Notes: a model not told the origin generated them from the sequence alone. A stretch of 64,000 nt of DNA from Hyphomicrobiales bacterium (GCA_017305665.1 JAFKKH010000014.1:124001-188000), one strand, 5' to 3'. Shown: positions 1-7,314, numbered from the stretch's first letter. Translations and numbers: made by a program.

Positions 1-1
1 C

Positions 2-658
2 CTGTCGAAGAAGGCCAAGGGCAACGACAAGGAAGCCAAGGAGCAACTCGATCTGGTTGAGCGCGCGCTCAAACTGTTGCGCGACGGCCAACCGACGCGC
101 GGCATGGAGCGCAAGCCTGAAGAGGAGCGCAACTTCCGCATGCTCGGCCTTCTGACCTCGAAGCCCGTGCTTTACGTCTGCAACGTCGAGGAGGGATCGG
201 CTGCCACCGGCAACAGCTTCTCGCAGGCGGTGTTCGAGCATGCGAAGAAGGAGGGTGCTGTCGCCGTGGTGATTTCGGCGAAGATCGAATCCGAGATCGC
301 GACGCTGTCACGCGAGGAGCGCGCCGATTTCCTCGAGACGTTGGGGCTGGAAGAGGCCGGTCTCGATCGGCTGATCCGCGCCGGCTACGACCTGCTCCAT
401 CTCATCACCTATTTCACGGTTGGCCCCAAGGAAGCACGCGCCTGGACCATCACCAAAGGCACCAAGGCGCCGGGCGCAGCGGGCGTCATTCACACCGACT
501 TCGAAAAGGGTTTTATCCGCGCCGAGACTATTGCCTACAATGATTACGTGGCGCTTGGCGGTGAAGCCGGCGCACGCGATGCCGGCAAGTTGCGGCTGGA
601 AGGCAAGGAGTATGTCGTTGCCGACGGCGACGTCATGCACTTCAGGTTCAATACATAA
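2..658 (+). CDS. ychF: Redox-regulated ATPase YchF (Obg-family P-loop), 3' part
   Basis: Only the C-terminal 218 residues lie in the window; the reading frame is open from base 2, so the start and the N-terminal G domain are outside. The visible part begins in the helical insert (LSKKAKGNDKEAKEQLDLVE), continues through MLGLLTSKPVLYVCNVEEG at the end of the nucleotide-binding domain, and ends with the TGS-like domain (HLITYFTVGPKEARAWTI, then GAAGVIHTDFEKGFIRAE). This is the classic YchF end, finishing GDVMHFRFN. The family is known as an ATPase (not GTPase) binding ribosomes and acting in oxidative stress responses in the cytosol. The gene is followed by a perfect palindrome and a convergent gene. 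Confidence 0.97.
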   Translation: MSKKAKGNDKEAKEQLDLVERALKLLRDGQPTRGMERKPEEERNFRMLGLLTSKPVLYVCNVEEGSAATGNSFSQAVFEHAKKEGAVAVVISAKIESEIATLSREERADFLETLGLEEAGLDRLIRAGYDLLHLITYFTVGPKEARAWTITKGTKAPGAAGVIHTDFEKGFIRAETIAYNDYVALGGEAGARDAGKLRLEGKEYVVADGDVMHFRFNT

Positions 659-690
659 CAGGCGGCAATTTTATTCTTGGCATGTGGCAG

Positions 691-722
691 GATCACAGAT
701 GTGCAATTGCACATCTGTGATC
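691..722. repeat. Perfect 32-bp palindrome between convergent genes
   Basis: The left arm is GATCACAGATGTGCAA and the right arm is its exact reverse complement, with no spacer. It starts 32 bases after the ychF stop and lies 45 bases before the end of the convergent DUF4282 gene. As RNA it would fold into one long hairpin, so it may terminate both transcripts, but there is no U-run on either side. The core TGTGCA...TGCACA could equally be a protein binding site. Confidence 0.75.
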
Positions 723-766
723 GGCTTGCATCGCAATCCGTCTGGAATGACGCCCCGTTGCGGCGC

Positions 767-1078
767 TTACTGCGTCTGTCCCGTCTGCCCCATCGGTCCC
801 TGATCGCGGATCGCACCGAGATGCTCGTTGATCCGGAATACAATCAGGATGAATTCAGCGGCGATGCGTGAGAACACGATGCCGACCAGCACGCCGGCAA
901 GACTGAGAAGAATGGTGATGAAGCCGGCGAACGGGCTGACCGCCATTAGCGCCAGCCCCGAGAAAACGCCGGACAATCCCGATAGTGCGATCAGGACGAT
1001 GACCAGCCAGTAGAATGTCTTGATGATCGTGGGCGTGATGAATCGATCCCACTGAAACAGATCGCGTAATTCGAACAT
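767..1078 (-). CDS. DUF4282 domain-containing membrane protein
   Basis: A 103-aa protein that starts MFELRDLFQWDRFITPTIIK, the conserved opening of DUF4282 proteins. Two hydrophobic segments follow, roughly residues 20-42 (FYWLVIVLIALSGLSGVFSG) and 47-75, then a short hydrophilic tail rich in Gly and Gln (GPMGQTGQTQ). An inner-membrane location is therefore likely. The function of the family is unknown; a role near the cell envelope is only a guess. The gene stands alone and converges on ychF. Confidence 0.85.
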   Translation of the reverse strand: MFELRDLFQWDRFITPTIIKTFYWLVIVLIALSGLSGVFSGLALMAVSPFAGFITILLSLAGVLVGIVFSRIAAEFILIVFRINEHLGAIRDQGPMGQTGQTQ

Positions 1079-1255
1079 CTGTCGCTCCCCTGACGAATCG
1101 CGCCGCTGTCATGATGCATGGATGGCTGTGCCGGGTGCGGCCAAAACCCCATTTGGCCGTTCCGGGCAGGATCGCAGCCGCGTCATGCAGGCGCGCGGGT
1201 TGAGATTGCCGCAAATAACGGCCACAATCGGGCCATTCCTCCAACTATTCCCAGC

Positions 1256-1717
1256 ATGACCCTGACATTCGAAGATTTCCCGGTCGGCCATTTCGGCACT
1301 TTCGGGCCACGCCATGTCACGCGCGAGGAGATTATCGCGTTTGCATCCGAGTTCGATCCGCAGCCCATGCATCTCGACGAGGAGGCGGCCAAGCATACCA
1401 TGCTGCGCGGGCTGTCCGGCTCCGGCTGGCACCTCGCTTCGCTGATGATGCGCATGCTGTTCGATGGCTATATCGGACGGACGGCGTCGCTCGGCTCGCC
1501 CGGTGTGGATGAATTGAAATGGCTCTCGCCGCTGCGGCCGGGCGATGATCTCACGCTGGATGTGGAGGTCACTGCGGCCCGCGTATCGCGCAGTCGACCG
1601 ACCACAGGGATCGTGACGTTCGCGATGCGCATGCGCAACGCTGCGGGAAAGGTGCTGCTGGAAGCCACCTCGCCGATCATCGTCGAGCGCCGCGCGGCGG
1701 TGGACGCGCGGAGCTAA
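1256..1717 (+). CDS. MaoC-like (R)-hydratase/dehydratase-fold protein, first of a pair
   Basis: A 153-aa hot-dog fold protein of the MaoC dehydratase type. The stretch ITREEIIAFASEFDPQPMHLDEE-like (here HVTREEIIAFASEFDPQPMH) holds the usual D-P-x-x-x-H hydratase signature, followed by GLSGSGWHLASLMMRML. I place the start at ATG 1256 (MTLTFEDF) because the upstream 46 in-frame residues are low-quality Pro/Arg sequence unlike the family. The next MaoC gene begins 3 bases after this stop, so the two are co-transcribed and probably form a heterodimer or act on related acyl-CoA substrates. The substrate is not readable from sequence. Confidence 0.88.
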   Translation: MTLTFEDFPVGHFGTFGPRHVTREEIIAFASEFDPQPMHLDEEAAKHTMLRGLSGSGWHLASLMMRMLFDGYIGRTASLGSPGVDELKWLSPLRPGDDLTLDVEVTAARVSRSRPTTGIVTFAMRMRNAAGKVLLEATSPIIVERRAAVDARS

Positions 1718-1720
1718 CCC

Positions 1721-2203
1721 ATGCGCTATTTCGAGGACATGCAGATCGGACAGCGCCGCGAACTCGGCTCGTTCACGTTCACGGCCGAGGACATCAAGCG
1801 ATACGCCGCGCAATTCGATCCGCAGCGCTTTCACCTCAGCGAGGAGGAAGGCCGCAAGTCGCTGTTTGGCGGGCTCGCCGCGTCCGGCTGGCATGTCGGG
1901 TCTGTCTGCATGAAGCTTCTCGTCGCGGACGGCCAGCGCCAGGCTGCCGCCGCGATCGCACGCGGTGAAAAGCCCGCCGTGTGGGGACCGTCGCCGGGCT
2001 TCCGCGATCTGCGCTGGTTGAAGCCGGTATTGGCCGGCGACACCATCAGCTATGCCAGCGAGGTCGAAACGCTAAGTGCTTCCGGCTCGCGCCCCGAATG
2101 GGGCATCGTGCAGGCGCGGGCCACCGGCACCAATCAGCGCGGCGAGTTGGTGTTTTCCTTCGTCGCGTCAGCATTTGTGCCGCGTCGTCATCCGGCGGGC
2201 TGA
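1721..2203 (+). CDS. MaoC-like (R)-hydratase/dehydratase-fold protein, second of a pair
   Basis: A 160-aa paralogue of the preceding gene. It begins MRYFEDMQIGQRRELGSFTF and carries the signature FTAEDIKRYAAQFDPQRFH (Asp and His of the hydratase site) and GLAASGWHVGSVCMKLL, matching the upstream protein at the same places. The 3-base spacing indicates translational coupling. Such pairs are common in alphaproteobacteria and are usually annotated as acyl dehydratases; hydration of enoyl-CoA is the family reaction, and the specific pathway is not known here. Confidence 0.9.
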   Translation: MRYFEDMQIGQRRELGSFTFTAEDIKRYAAQFDPQRFHLSEEEGRKSLFGGLAASGWHVGSVCMKLLVADGQRQAAAAIARGEKPAVWGPSPGFRDLRWLKPVLAGDTISYASEVETLSASGSRPEWGIVQARATGTNQRGELVFSFVASAFVPRRHPAG

Positions 2204-2286
2204 CTTCGGCGTTAGCTGCTCGGCAGGAATTGGTTAGCCATTCCGGTCAAATTTCAATCAAGGAACCCGCATCCCGTTAAGGAATT

Positions 2287-2343
2287 ATGAACCTTCAGGT
2301 CGTCTTTTCGACCTGCGGCAAAAAGAGGGCATGGGGAGCATAA
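2287..2343 (+). CDS. Possible 18-aa leader peptide coupled to the next small gene
   Basis: ATG at 2287 is preceded by AAGGAATT and opens a frame encoding MNLQVVFSTCGKKRAWGA, ending TAA at 2341-2343. The last A of this stop is the first base of the ATG of the next gene (TAATG overlap), the classic arrangement for translational coupling. Within the ORF, CAGGTCG (2296-2302) and CGACCTG (2309-2315) form a hairpin with loop TCTTTT. The arrangement resembles a leader or attenuator region, but it may be chance; no leader family is recognised. Confidence 0.35.
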   Translation: MNLQVVFSTCGKKRAWGA

Positions 2344-2495
2344 TGGCAGATCGTACCGGACTGAAGGTCGTCGGCTTTTTCTTCGCGACGGTGACGCTGG
2401 CCGTGACGTTGGCGACCTGCATGGTGGTCAAGGGCTATGCCGACGGCGTCTATTCGCTGGAAAATGCCCCGGCGGCCCAGATCGCGATTCGCTGA
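2343..2495 (+). CDS. Small single-pass membrane protein (50 aa)
   Basis: This 50-aa ORF starts ATG 2343 with GGGGAGC seven bases upstream and ends TGA 2493-2495. The protein reads MADRTGLKVVGFFFATVTLA and then continues hydrophobic to about residue 30, giving one transmembrane helix near residues 8-30. A short polar tail (KGYADGVYSLENAPAAQ) follows. It resembles the small uncharacterised membrane proteins common in Bradyrhizobium genomes, judged from pattern and not from a search. A strong ribosome binding site, good codon use and the clear helix support it as real. Confidence 0.65.
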   Translation: MADRTGLKVVGFFFATVTLAVTLATCMVVKGYADGVYSLENAPAAQIAIR

Positions 2496-2521
2496 CTCGA
2501 ACAGAGCGCCGATCGCGATTC

Positions 2522-2659
2522 TTAGCGGCTCCAGGCCAGGGCGAGCGCGACGACCACGATCGCCAATAGCGCTACGAACCTGATCAGGATGGTGCTGATC
2601 CGCGGCGGTGAGGCACGTAGCGGGATGGGGTCGGTGTTGTCCGGCCGGATTGTTTTCAC
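2522..2659 (-). CDS. Candidate 45-aa tail-anchored small membrane protein
   Basis: Reading leftward from GTG 2657-2659 gives a 45-aa frame ending TAA at 2522-2524. It is polar at the N-terminus (KTIRPDNTDPIPLRASPPRI) and has one C-terminal hydrophobic helix (ILIRFVALLAIVVVALALAW) ending in SR. The layout is that of a tail-anchored microprotein. A second in-frame GTG lies five codons upstream and neither start has a strong Shine-Dalgarno, so the start is uncertain. It converges on the 50-aa gene with 26 bases between stops. Confidence 0.45.
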   Translation of the reverse strand: MKTIRPDNTDPIPLRASPPRISTILIRFVALLAIVVVALALAWSR

Positions 2660-2758
2660 GAACGTTCTGTCCACGGAAAGGCCAACCGCCACAATGCGGT
2701 ATCCGGTCTTGGTCGCGTCCCGTGCCGAGAAGGTTCACAACGCCCTTCCAAATGCGAA

Positions 2759-2787
2759 CCGCCGCGCTCCCTTGCGGGAGGCGGCGG
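2759..2787 (-). terminator. GC-rich hairpin downstream of the 2811-3254 gene
   Basis: CCGCCGCGCTCCC and GGGAGGCGGCGG pair around loop TTGC with one bulged base. It lies 24 bases past the end of the minus-strand gene at 2811-3254. There is no clear U-tract, so termination is only likely. Confidence 0.4.
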
Positions 2788-2810
2788 CCTGGGCAGACAG
2801 TGTCAGAAAG

Positions 2811-3254
2811 CTAGCCGTTACGCAGGTTTTCAGCCGTACGCTTCCACTGCGAAACGTTGTCCGCGATCATCCGCGTCGACTTCATTGCGGCCTGGCTCAA
2901 CTGGGCGTAGCCCGAGATCTCGCGCTGCACGCGCTGTCCTTCCTCATGCAGCAGGTCGCGCAGGCTTTCAAGTTCGGTGACCAGCTTCTCGATCTCGCCG
3001 AGCGAAGTTCCGGCCACGCGCTGGATCAGCGAGTTGACGTTGGTCACCGTCGCTTCCGTGGTCGGCTCGAGTTTCGCGCTGGCTTCTTTCGCATTGGCTT
3101 CGGTGTTCATGGCGCCCGGCACCGGCCGGCGGAGGTAGGCGATATCGTTGCGCACGAAATCGCGGATCCCTGCTTCGACTTCCGAAACGGCAGCAAGATT
3201 CGAATCGGTCTCGGTCGAAGTTGATTCAGTTTTCTCGGATGGAATGGCGTTCAT
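2811..3254 (-). CDS. Uncharacterised helical protein (147 aa)
   Basis: Start chosen at ATG 3254 (MNAIPSEKTESTSTETD), which has AAGGAACAG just upstream; a longer in-frame opening exists but lacks support. The N-terminus is acidic and Ser/Thr-rich. The rest is predicted helical with heptad-like stretches (SLGEIEKLVTELESLRDLLHEEGQRV), so a coiled coil around residues 85-115 is likely. It has no signal peptide or membrane segment. It is somewhat reminiscent of phasin-like or cytoskeletal-type small helical proteins, but no family is recognised with confidence. Confidence 0.75.
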   Translation of the reverse strand: MNAIPSEKTESTSTETDSNLAAVSEVEAGIRDFVRNDIAYLRRPVPGAMNTEANAKEASAKLEPTTEATVTNVNSLIQRVAGTSLGEIEKLVTELESLRDLLHEEGQRVQREISGYAQLSQAAMKSTRMIADNVSQWKRTAENLRNG

Positions 3255-3435
3255 CGGCTGTTCCTTGTTTCGCGTTTGAGCGAGCGCGGACGTCCCCCGC
3301 ACGACGAATTTCTATCGTCGCCATCAGTGCTGCCGATTTTGACGACATCGGGGCCAATCTGCGGCAAGGATCCGGCCTTTACCGGAAATCACGTGCCCCG
3401 CTAGGGTGTTACACGTTGAGTTGCGCGCTGCGCGT

Positions 3436-4338
3436 TTACCACGTGCGCTTGAACGCCGCGGTCAGGCTGGTGTTGAGCGGGCCAAGCGCCGTCTCGCTGA
3501 TCGAGCCTGCAATGCTGACACCGTCGAACAGTTTTTGTTCGGCCCCGATCGTGCGAAGCCATTTGTCGTCCGACGACGACAGCGATTGTCCTGCGATCAG
3601 GCTGGTGCCGGTGTCGGCGATGTTCAGTCTGGCGGACTGGTCGGTTCCGTAGCTGCGTCCGAAATGTCCGGCGATGCCGGGGATCGGCAGCGGGCTTTGC
3701 TCGATGACGTTGTATCCGCTCTGGAGCGTGAGCGCGTACTGTCCACCGTCGAACGGCAATGATTTGCTCAGCGACGTACCGAATTTGGTCTGGTCCTGGG
3801 CCGGATCGATCCGTGCCTCGATCGCGGTCTTGTCCCAAATCGAGCCGAGGCCGGGCGCGGTGGCCGCAGCCCACGCCGTGCCTGACGATTGCGACGGATG
3901 TCCGTCGATCCCGAGTTTGTCGGTCACGAGATCCGATGCAGTCAATGGCGAGGACTGACGCACGACGGTCATGTCGGCGCCGATCCGCGTGTCCCAAAGC
4001 GGCGACACCGATTGCTTGACGGTCAGAGCCGCGGAGCCGTCCGTGTTGTCGTGCGACGACCAGGCGAGGCCGGCGCTCGGCGCAGATTGCGCCTTGCTGT
4101 GCTGTTGTGGAAATGCGTCCTTGGAAAGGGCGAAGCCATCGGTGTTGAGTTGGCTCCAGTCGGTCAGGGAATCTGCAGCGTCCCCGTTCGGGCCGTCACT
4201 GGACGCGGTAGACTCAACCGGAGGACTGGGCGCATCGACAACGCCCGCCCATTGCGCCCACGAGGCGCTGGTCAGCGCAAAGCTTGCGGCAGCCGCCAGC
4301 AGCAGCACGCCCGAATGTCGCACGATTTTCGAAGTCAT
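3436..4338 (-). CDS. Secreted or outer-membrane beta-rich hypothetical protein
   Basis: About 300 aa. The N-terminus (MTSKIVRHSGVLLLAAAASF then ALTSASWAQW) is a clear Sec signal peptide with an Ala-x-Ala-type site. The mature part is rich in Ser, Thr, Asp and alternating hydrophobic residues, and ends in aromatic-Trp (TAAFKRTW), as outer-membrane beta-barrels often do. Repeated phrases such as WDTRIGADMTV and YALTLQSGYNVIEQ fit beta strands. An ATG six codons upstream (4356) is also possible; neither has a strong ribosome site. I recognise it only as a secreted hypothetical type seen in Bradyrhizobium relatives. Confidence 0.7.
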   Translation of the reverse strand: MTSKIVRHSGVLLLAAAASFALTSASWAQWAGVVDAPSPPVESTASSDGPNGDAADSLTDWSQLNTDGFALSKDAFPQQHSKAQSAPSAGLAWSSHDNTDGSAALTVKQSVSPLWDTRIGADMTVVRQSSPLTASDLVTDKLGIDGHPSQSSGTAWAAATAPGLGSIWDKTAIEARIDPAQDQTKFGTSLSKSLPFDGGQYALTLQSGYNVIEQSPLPIPGIAGHFGRSYGTDQSARLNIADTGTSLIAGQSLSSSDDKWLRTIGAEQKLFDGVSIAGSISETALGPLNTSLTAAFKRTW

Positions 4339-4432
4339 AGCCCTGCCAGCCGTCATTCCAAGCGATAATCTGCCGTTGCTCTCGTGCAAAATTATGGCGA
4401 ACGAGCCGCGCACAAGCGGCTGCGATCCGCGA

Positions 4433-4864
4433 TCACGCGATTTTGGGCAGATGAATCGGGCGCCCGAGCGTCTGCTCGACCAGATCGAAGGTGTCCACGA
4501 TCACGCGCAGGCTGACCAGCCGTCCTCCCTTGAACTGGGCAAACTGGGCGAGCCGCAGGCTGATTGGCTTGTTGGAGTCGAGCGCCGTCAGCGAGTAGCG
4601 CATCATCGATGCCGCGGAATCCACGCCCAGCATGATCGACTCGCGTTCGGACCGGTGCACCCGGACGTTGTCGGCGATCCGGCGGCAGACCTCGAGAACG
4701 GCGGCCCTGCCGTGGCGTGCGCCAAAGAAGGGAAACATGTCGATCGGCCCGTAGATCGCCCACTGGACATCATCGTCGATCAGGGCCTCGAGTTCATCGA
4801 ACTGGCGCTCATTGATGGCGCGATGCAACGCGCGCGAGAAACGCCAGAGGCTATGCTCTGTCAT
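4433..4864 (-). CDS. SnoaL/NTF2-like ketosteroid-isomerase-fold protein
   Basis: 143 aa, cone-shaped alpha/beta NTF2-like fold expected. The order is a helix (TEHSLWRFSRALHRAINERQ), then DDDVQWAIYGPIDMFPFFGA containing the family motif around the active-site cavity, then a beta-rich half (KPISLRLAQFAQFKGGRLVS). It ends VIVDTFDLVEQTLGRPIHLP. The start at 4864 (MTEHSL) has AGGAAACG upstream. A paralogue lies at 5536-5991. Members are often small hydrolases, isomerases or ligand binders; the substrate is unknown. A TGTGCA-type palindrome lies about 140 bases upstream. Confidence 0.8.
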   Translation of the reverse strand: MTEHSLWRFSRALHRAINERQFDELEALIDDDVQWAIYGPIDMFPFFGARHGRAAVLEVCRRIADNVRVHRSERESIMLGVDSAASMMRYSLTALDSNKPISLRLAQFAQFKGGRLVSLRVIVDTFDLVEQTLGRPIHLPKIA

Positions 4865-5000
4865 TGCGTTCGTTTCCTGAATTTGATTTTGCGATCGGCA
4901 AACAGACAACGGGCACCGCCGCGCGATGCCAGACTGATTTGCCCCATTCCAAATGCTTTAAGCCTCAAATAGGGCAACTTGCCTCAATTGCAAGCAATAT

Positions 5001-5017
5001 TTTGTGCATTGCACAAA
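5001..5017. promoter_or_regulatory. Operator-like palindrome TTTGTGCA-T-TGCACAAA
   Basis: Arms of eight bases separated by one base form a near-perfect dyad in an AT-richer stretch upstream of the 4433-4864 gene. A second short inverted repeat (CTTGC / GCAAG) lies just to its left near 4980-4992. TGCA-rich dyads resemble PhaR-type or other repressor sites of alphaproteobacteria; that assignment is a guess. Confidence 0.4.
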
Positions 5018-5118
5018 TGCGAAATCCACGACCGTTGCGGGGCGCGCGCCCCGGCCTTTGAAAACCCTCGATTTTTGCTTCTGGCGCGGATTGCGGTGTC
5101 TGAAAACTTTACCGGCCA

Positions 5119-5385
5119 TTAACGATCGCCGGGCCGTGGCGGTTCGCGTTCAAGGGTGATCCGATTGTCGCGCGCCGCCATGACGCCGAACACGATGGCG
5201 CCGGCCGCGGCCCCGATCAGGGCCCCGAGCGGCATGAAGGTGAAGAACACCAGCATGCCGCTGTAGCCCTCGAAATTCGTGGTGTTGAACATTTCGACCC
5301 AGGCCACCCCGGCGCCGATGCCGAGCGCCGCGCCGCCGAGCGCGCCAAGGATCAGCCCCAAGAGCGAAAGCAACGCGATCTTCAT
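5119..5385 (-). CDS. Small two-helix glycine-rich membrane protein
   Basis: 88 aa from ATG 5385. The first segment (MKIALLSLLGLILGALGGAA, then LGIGAGVAWVEMF) and the second (GMLVFFTFMPLGALIGAAAG, then AIVFGVMAAR) are hydrophobic and contain GxxxG-type spacing, so two helices packed in the inner membrane are likely. A charged tail (DNRITLEREPPRPGDR) follows. No family with known function is recognised. The gene stands between two SnoaL-like genes on the same strand but is spaced from both. Confidence 0.7.
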   Translation of the reverse strand: MKIALLSLLGLILGALGGAALGIGAGVAWVEMFNTTNFEGYSGMLVFFTFMPLGALIGAAAGAIVFGVMAARDNRITLEREPPRPGDR

Positions 5386-5535
5386 GGTGTTGGTGTGATC
5401 CCGGACACGCGCGAGGCGGCCTGTTGTCAACGGCCGTCGATTGGTCTCGGTCCAACAGAAATTGGTTCAATGCTGGAAGCGCGCCTTCGCCATGTCCACG
5501 CGTTCGCTCGAACCGGATGCACGGATCAAAGCGGA

Positions 5536-5991
5536 TCAGCGCAACATCGCGCCGCGCACGGTCGCGGCAAAGCTTTCGGTCAGGTCGTGACCGAGCACCT
5601 GTTGCACCAGATCGAATGAATCGAAGAACGAGCGGTGCTCGCGGATACGGCCGTTGGTCAGCGTGAAGAATTCCGCATTCTCGAATTGCACGACACGCTC
5701 GTCGTTGCGCTTCGTCAACGCCACGCGTGTCATGGTTGCGACGCGCGCGCCGTCGACCGCGATGAAGTCGAGCGCGTAGTTGCGGCTGGAGTAGCGCTTT
5801 TTCTGCGTCTCGATCGCGTCCGGGATCCAGGGCTTGCCGTGCTTGTGGCCGAGGTGAGGGAAGAGCTCGACCGGCGCGTAGGTGATTGTGTCGAAGTCGT
5901 CGTCACAGCAGGCCAGCGTGCCTTCGACGTCACCGGAATAGAAGGCTTTCAGGAAATCGAGCACGCACTGTCGATTGACGGTCTCGACCAT
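5536..5991 (-). CDS. SnoaL/NTF2-like ketosteroid-isomerase-fold protein
   Basis: 151 aa from ATG 5991, which has an excellent GGAGGAAAC ribosome site. The fold is NTF2-like: helix VNRQCVLDFLKAFYSGDVEG, then ACCDDDFDTITYAPVELFPH and GHKHGKPWIPDAIETQ, then the beta half (ARVATMTRVALTKRNDERVV), ending FFDSFDLVQQVLGHDL. The ending pattern FDLVxQxLG matches the gene at 4433-4864, so the two are paralogues. A role as an isomerase, hydrolase or binding protein is typical; the substrate is unknown. Confidence 0.85.
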   Translation of the reverse strand: MVETVNRQCVLDFLKAFYSGDVEGTLACCDDDFDTITYAPVELFPHLGHKHGKPWIPDAIETQKKRYSSRNYALDFIAVDGARVATMTRVALTKRNDERVVQFENAEFFTLTNGRIREHRSFFDSFDLVQQVLGHDLTESFAATVRGAMLR

Positions 5992-6133
5992 GTTTCCTCC
6001 GCCGGTGTTGGGCCCGACTGCGTTTTCCGGTTCCATTGTGAATGGAATTGCGCCGGGATCAAGCGGCAAAAAATGCCGACGCTCGCGACGGATAACAAAA
6101 CGTGTCGCGATGCCGTTACATCCGCCGAACGTG

Positions 6134-6466
6134 ATGCCCATATCGCGGCCCATGGTGAATCGAGTCTTGCCTGCAACCGTGCGGCCGCATCGTCCGTCAC
6201 CGGTGTTGATCTGCAGGAAGTGCCTGAAACGGGCGGACAACGGCCGCGCCATCAAGCGCACGCTGAAGGCGGAATTGAAAGCGCTGAACAAGACGCGCGG
6301 CGAGAAGCGGCCACGCGTGGTCATGACCGGCTGCTTCGGCATTTGTCCGAAACATGCGGTGACGACAACGAGCGGCGCAACGCTGGCGCGTGGCGAATTT
6401 CTGCTGCTGGCGGACGAGAAGCAGGCCGCGGCGGCGGCGGCGCAGTTGACGGCGCGCGAGCCCTGA
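6134..6466 (+). CDS. (2Fe-2S) ferredoxin-like (thioredoxin-fold) protein
   Basis: About 110 aa. The segment VLICRKCLKRADNGRAIKRT provides a C-x2-C pair and VVMTGCFGICPKHAVTT a C-x3-C pair, the four-cysteine pattern of thioredoxin-like [2Fe-2S] ferredoxins. The C-terminus is Ala-rich. Start is uncertain: ATG 6110, 6134 or 6152 are all in frame and none has a good Shine-Dalgarno; 6134 (MPISRPMVNR) is a compromise. It ends six bases before the end of the convergent gene. Electron transfer or metal sensing is plausible but not proven. Confidence 0.6.
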   Translation: MPISRPMVNRVLPATVRPHRPSPVLICRKCLKRADNGRAIKRTLKAELKALNKTRGEKRPRVVMTGCFGICPKHAVTTTSGATLARGEFLLLADEKQAAAAAAQLTAREP

Positions 6467-6471
6467 GCGGA

Positions 6472-6828
6472 TCAGCGTTTCCTGGATTTCTTCGATTTCG
6501 CGGCTGTCTTGCCGGCAGACGTTTTGCCGGCGGCCTTCTTCGGCGTTGCAGCCTGTTGCGCCGCCAGCGTTTCGGCGGCGCGCCGCATCGCGCGCGCATA
6601 GCTGTCGGCGGCGTTGTCTGCCGACATCTGCAAGCGCTTCGCGGCGGCGGTGCCTTCCTCGAGTGCGATTTTCGCCAACTGGCGGAAACGCTGCTTGCCG
6701 GCGGCATCCTTTGCCTTGCCCGCGAGCCCGAGATAGCGGTCGCGCCGTGCCTTGACCGCGCCGGTCAGGCTCTTGTGCTGCTGCTTTGCAAGCTGCCGGA
6801 TGATGACGTCGAGATCGGCGTCCGCCAT
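6472..6828 (-). CDS. Basic Ala/Lys-rich-tailed small protein
   Basis: 118 aa from ATG 6828 (MADADLDVIIRQLAKQQHKS), preceded by AAGGATTCCCC. Residues 1-80 are helical (KAKDAAGKQRFRQLAKIALE and KRLQMSADNAADSYARAMRR). Residues 90-118 are a low-complexity tail of Lys, Ala, Ser and Thr (KKAAGKTSAGKTAAKSKKSR) like histone H1-type bacterial DNA-binding tails. Nucleic-acid binding is thus an inference from composition. No signal peptide. Confidence 0.65.
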   Translation of the reverse strand: MADADLDVIIRQLAKQQHKSLTGAVKARRDRYLGLAGKAKDAAGKQRFRQLAKIALEEGTAAAKRLQMSADNAADSYARAMRRAAETLAAQQAATPKKAAGKTSAGKTAAKSKKSRKR

Positions 6829-7059
6829 GGGGAATCCTTGTGTCGGAAAATGCAATGGATCGACCTAGCAGGTGGCGGGAGCAGGGGCAACGTGTTGTCC
6901 CCGCTGCCATCGGAGGCCCGACTGAAGGCTCGCCTTGAAAAACATCAACCTTTGCCTATTTGCGAGCGGCGCAGCTGACAGGCGGAACGCAATCGCTCGA
7001 AGCTGCTTATTCATTCACCCGCGCACGGTATCCGCGTTGCGCCAACCGCAGGACCACCC

Positions 7060-7314
7060 ATGAAAACCATCGTCACCCTGTTTGCCGTTGCCGGTCTCGT
7101 GCTCGCCACCGCCTCCACTGCCGATGCCAAGGGCTGCCTGAAAGGCGCCGTTGTCGGCGGTGTGGCCGGTCACTATGCCGGACACCATGGTGTGCTCGGC
7201 GCTATCGCCGGCTGCGCCTATGGTCGTCATCACGCCAAGGAGCAGGAGCGTGAGCGCAAGATGCAGGAGCGCCACGGAACGGCAAACGCGCCTGGCGATC
7301 ACGGCAAGATTTGA
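7060..7314 (+). CDS. Secreted glycine-zipper small protein
   Basis: 84 aa. The N-terminus MKTIVTLFAVAGLVLATAST followed by ADA is a Sec signal peptide. The mature part has a Gly-zipper (GAVVGGVAGHYAGHHGVLGA, then IAGCAYG) with two Cys, and then a charged tail (KEQERERKMQERHGTAN). Glycine-zipper proteins commonly sit in or across the outer membrane or periplasm. The exact role is unknown. It stands alone with a 230-base upstream gap. Confidence 0.75.
   Translation: MKTIVTLFAVAGLVLATASTADAKGCLKGAVVGGVAGHYAGHHGVLGAIAGCAYGRHHAKEQERERKMQERHGTANAPGDHGKI

Noticed and set aside
6960..7059. tRNA-like fold before the glycine-zipper gene
   Set aside because: No acceptor stem, T-loop or anticodon arm could be assembled; no tRNA was seen anywhere in the window.
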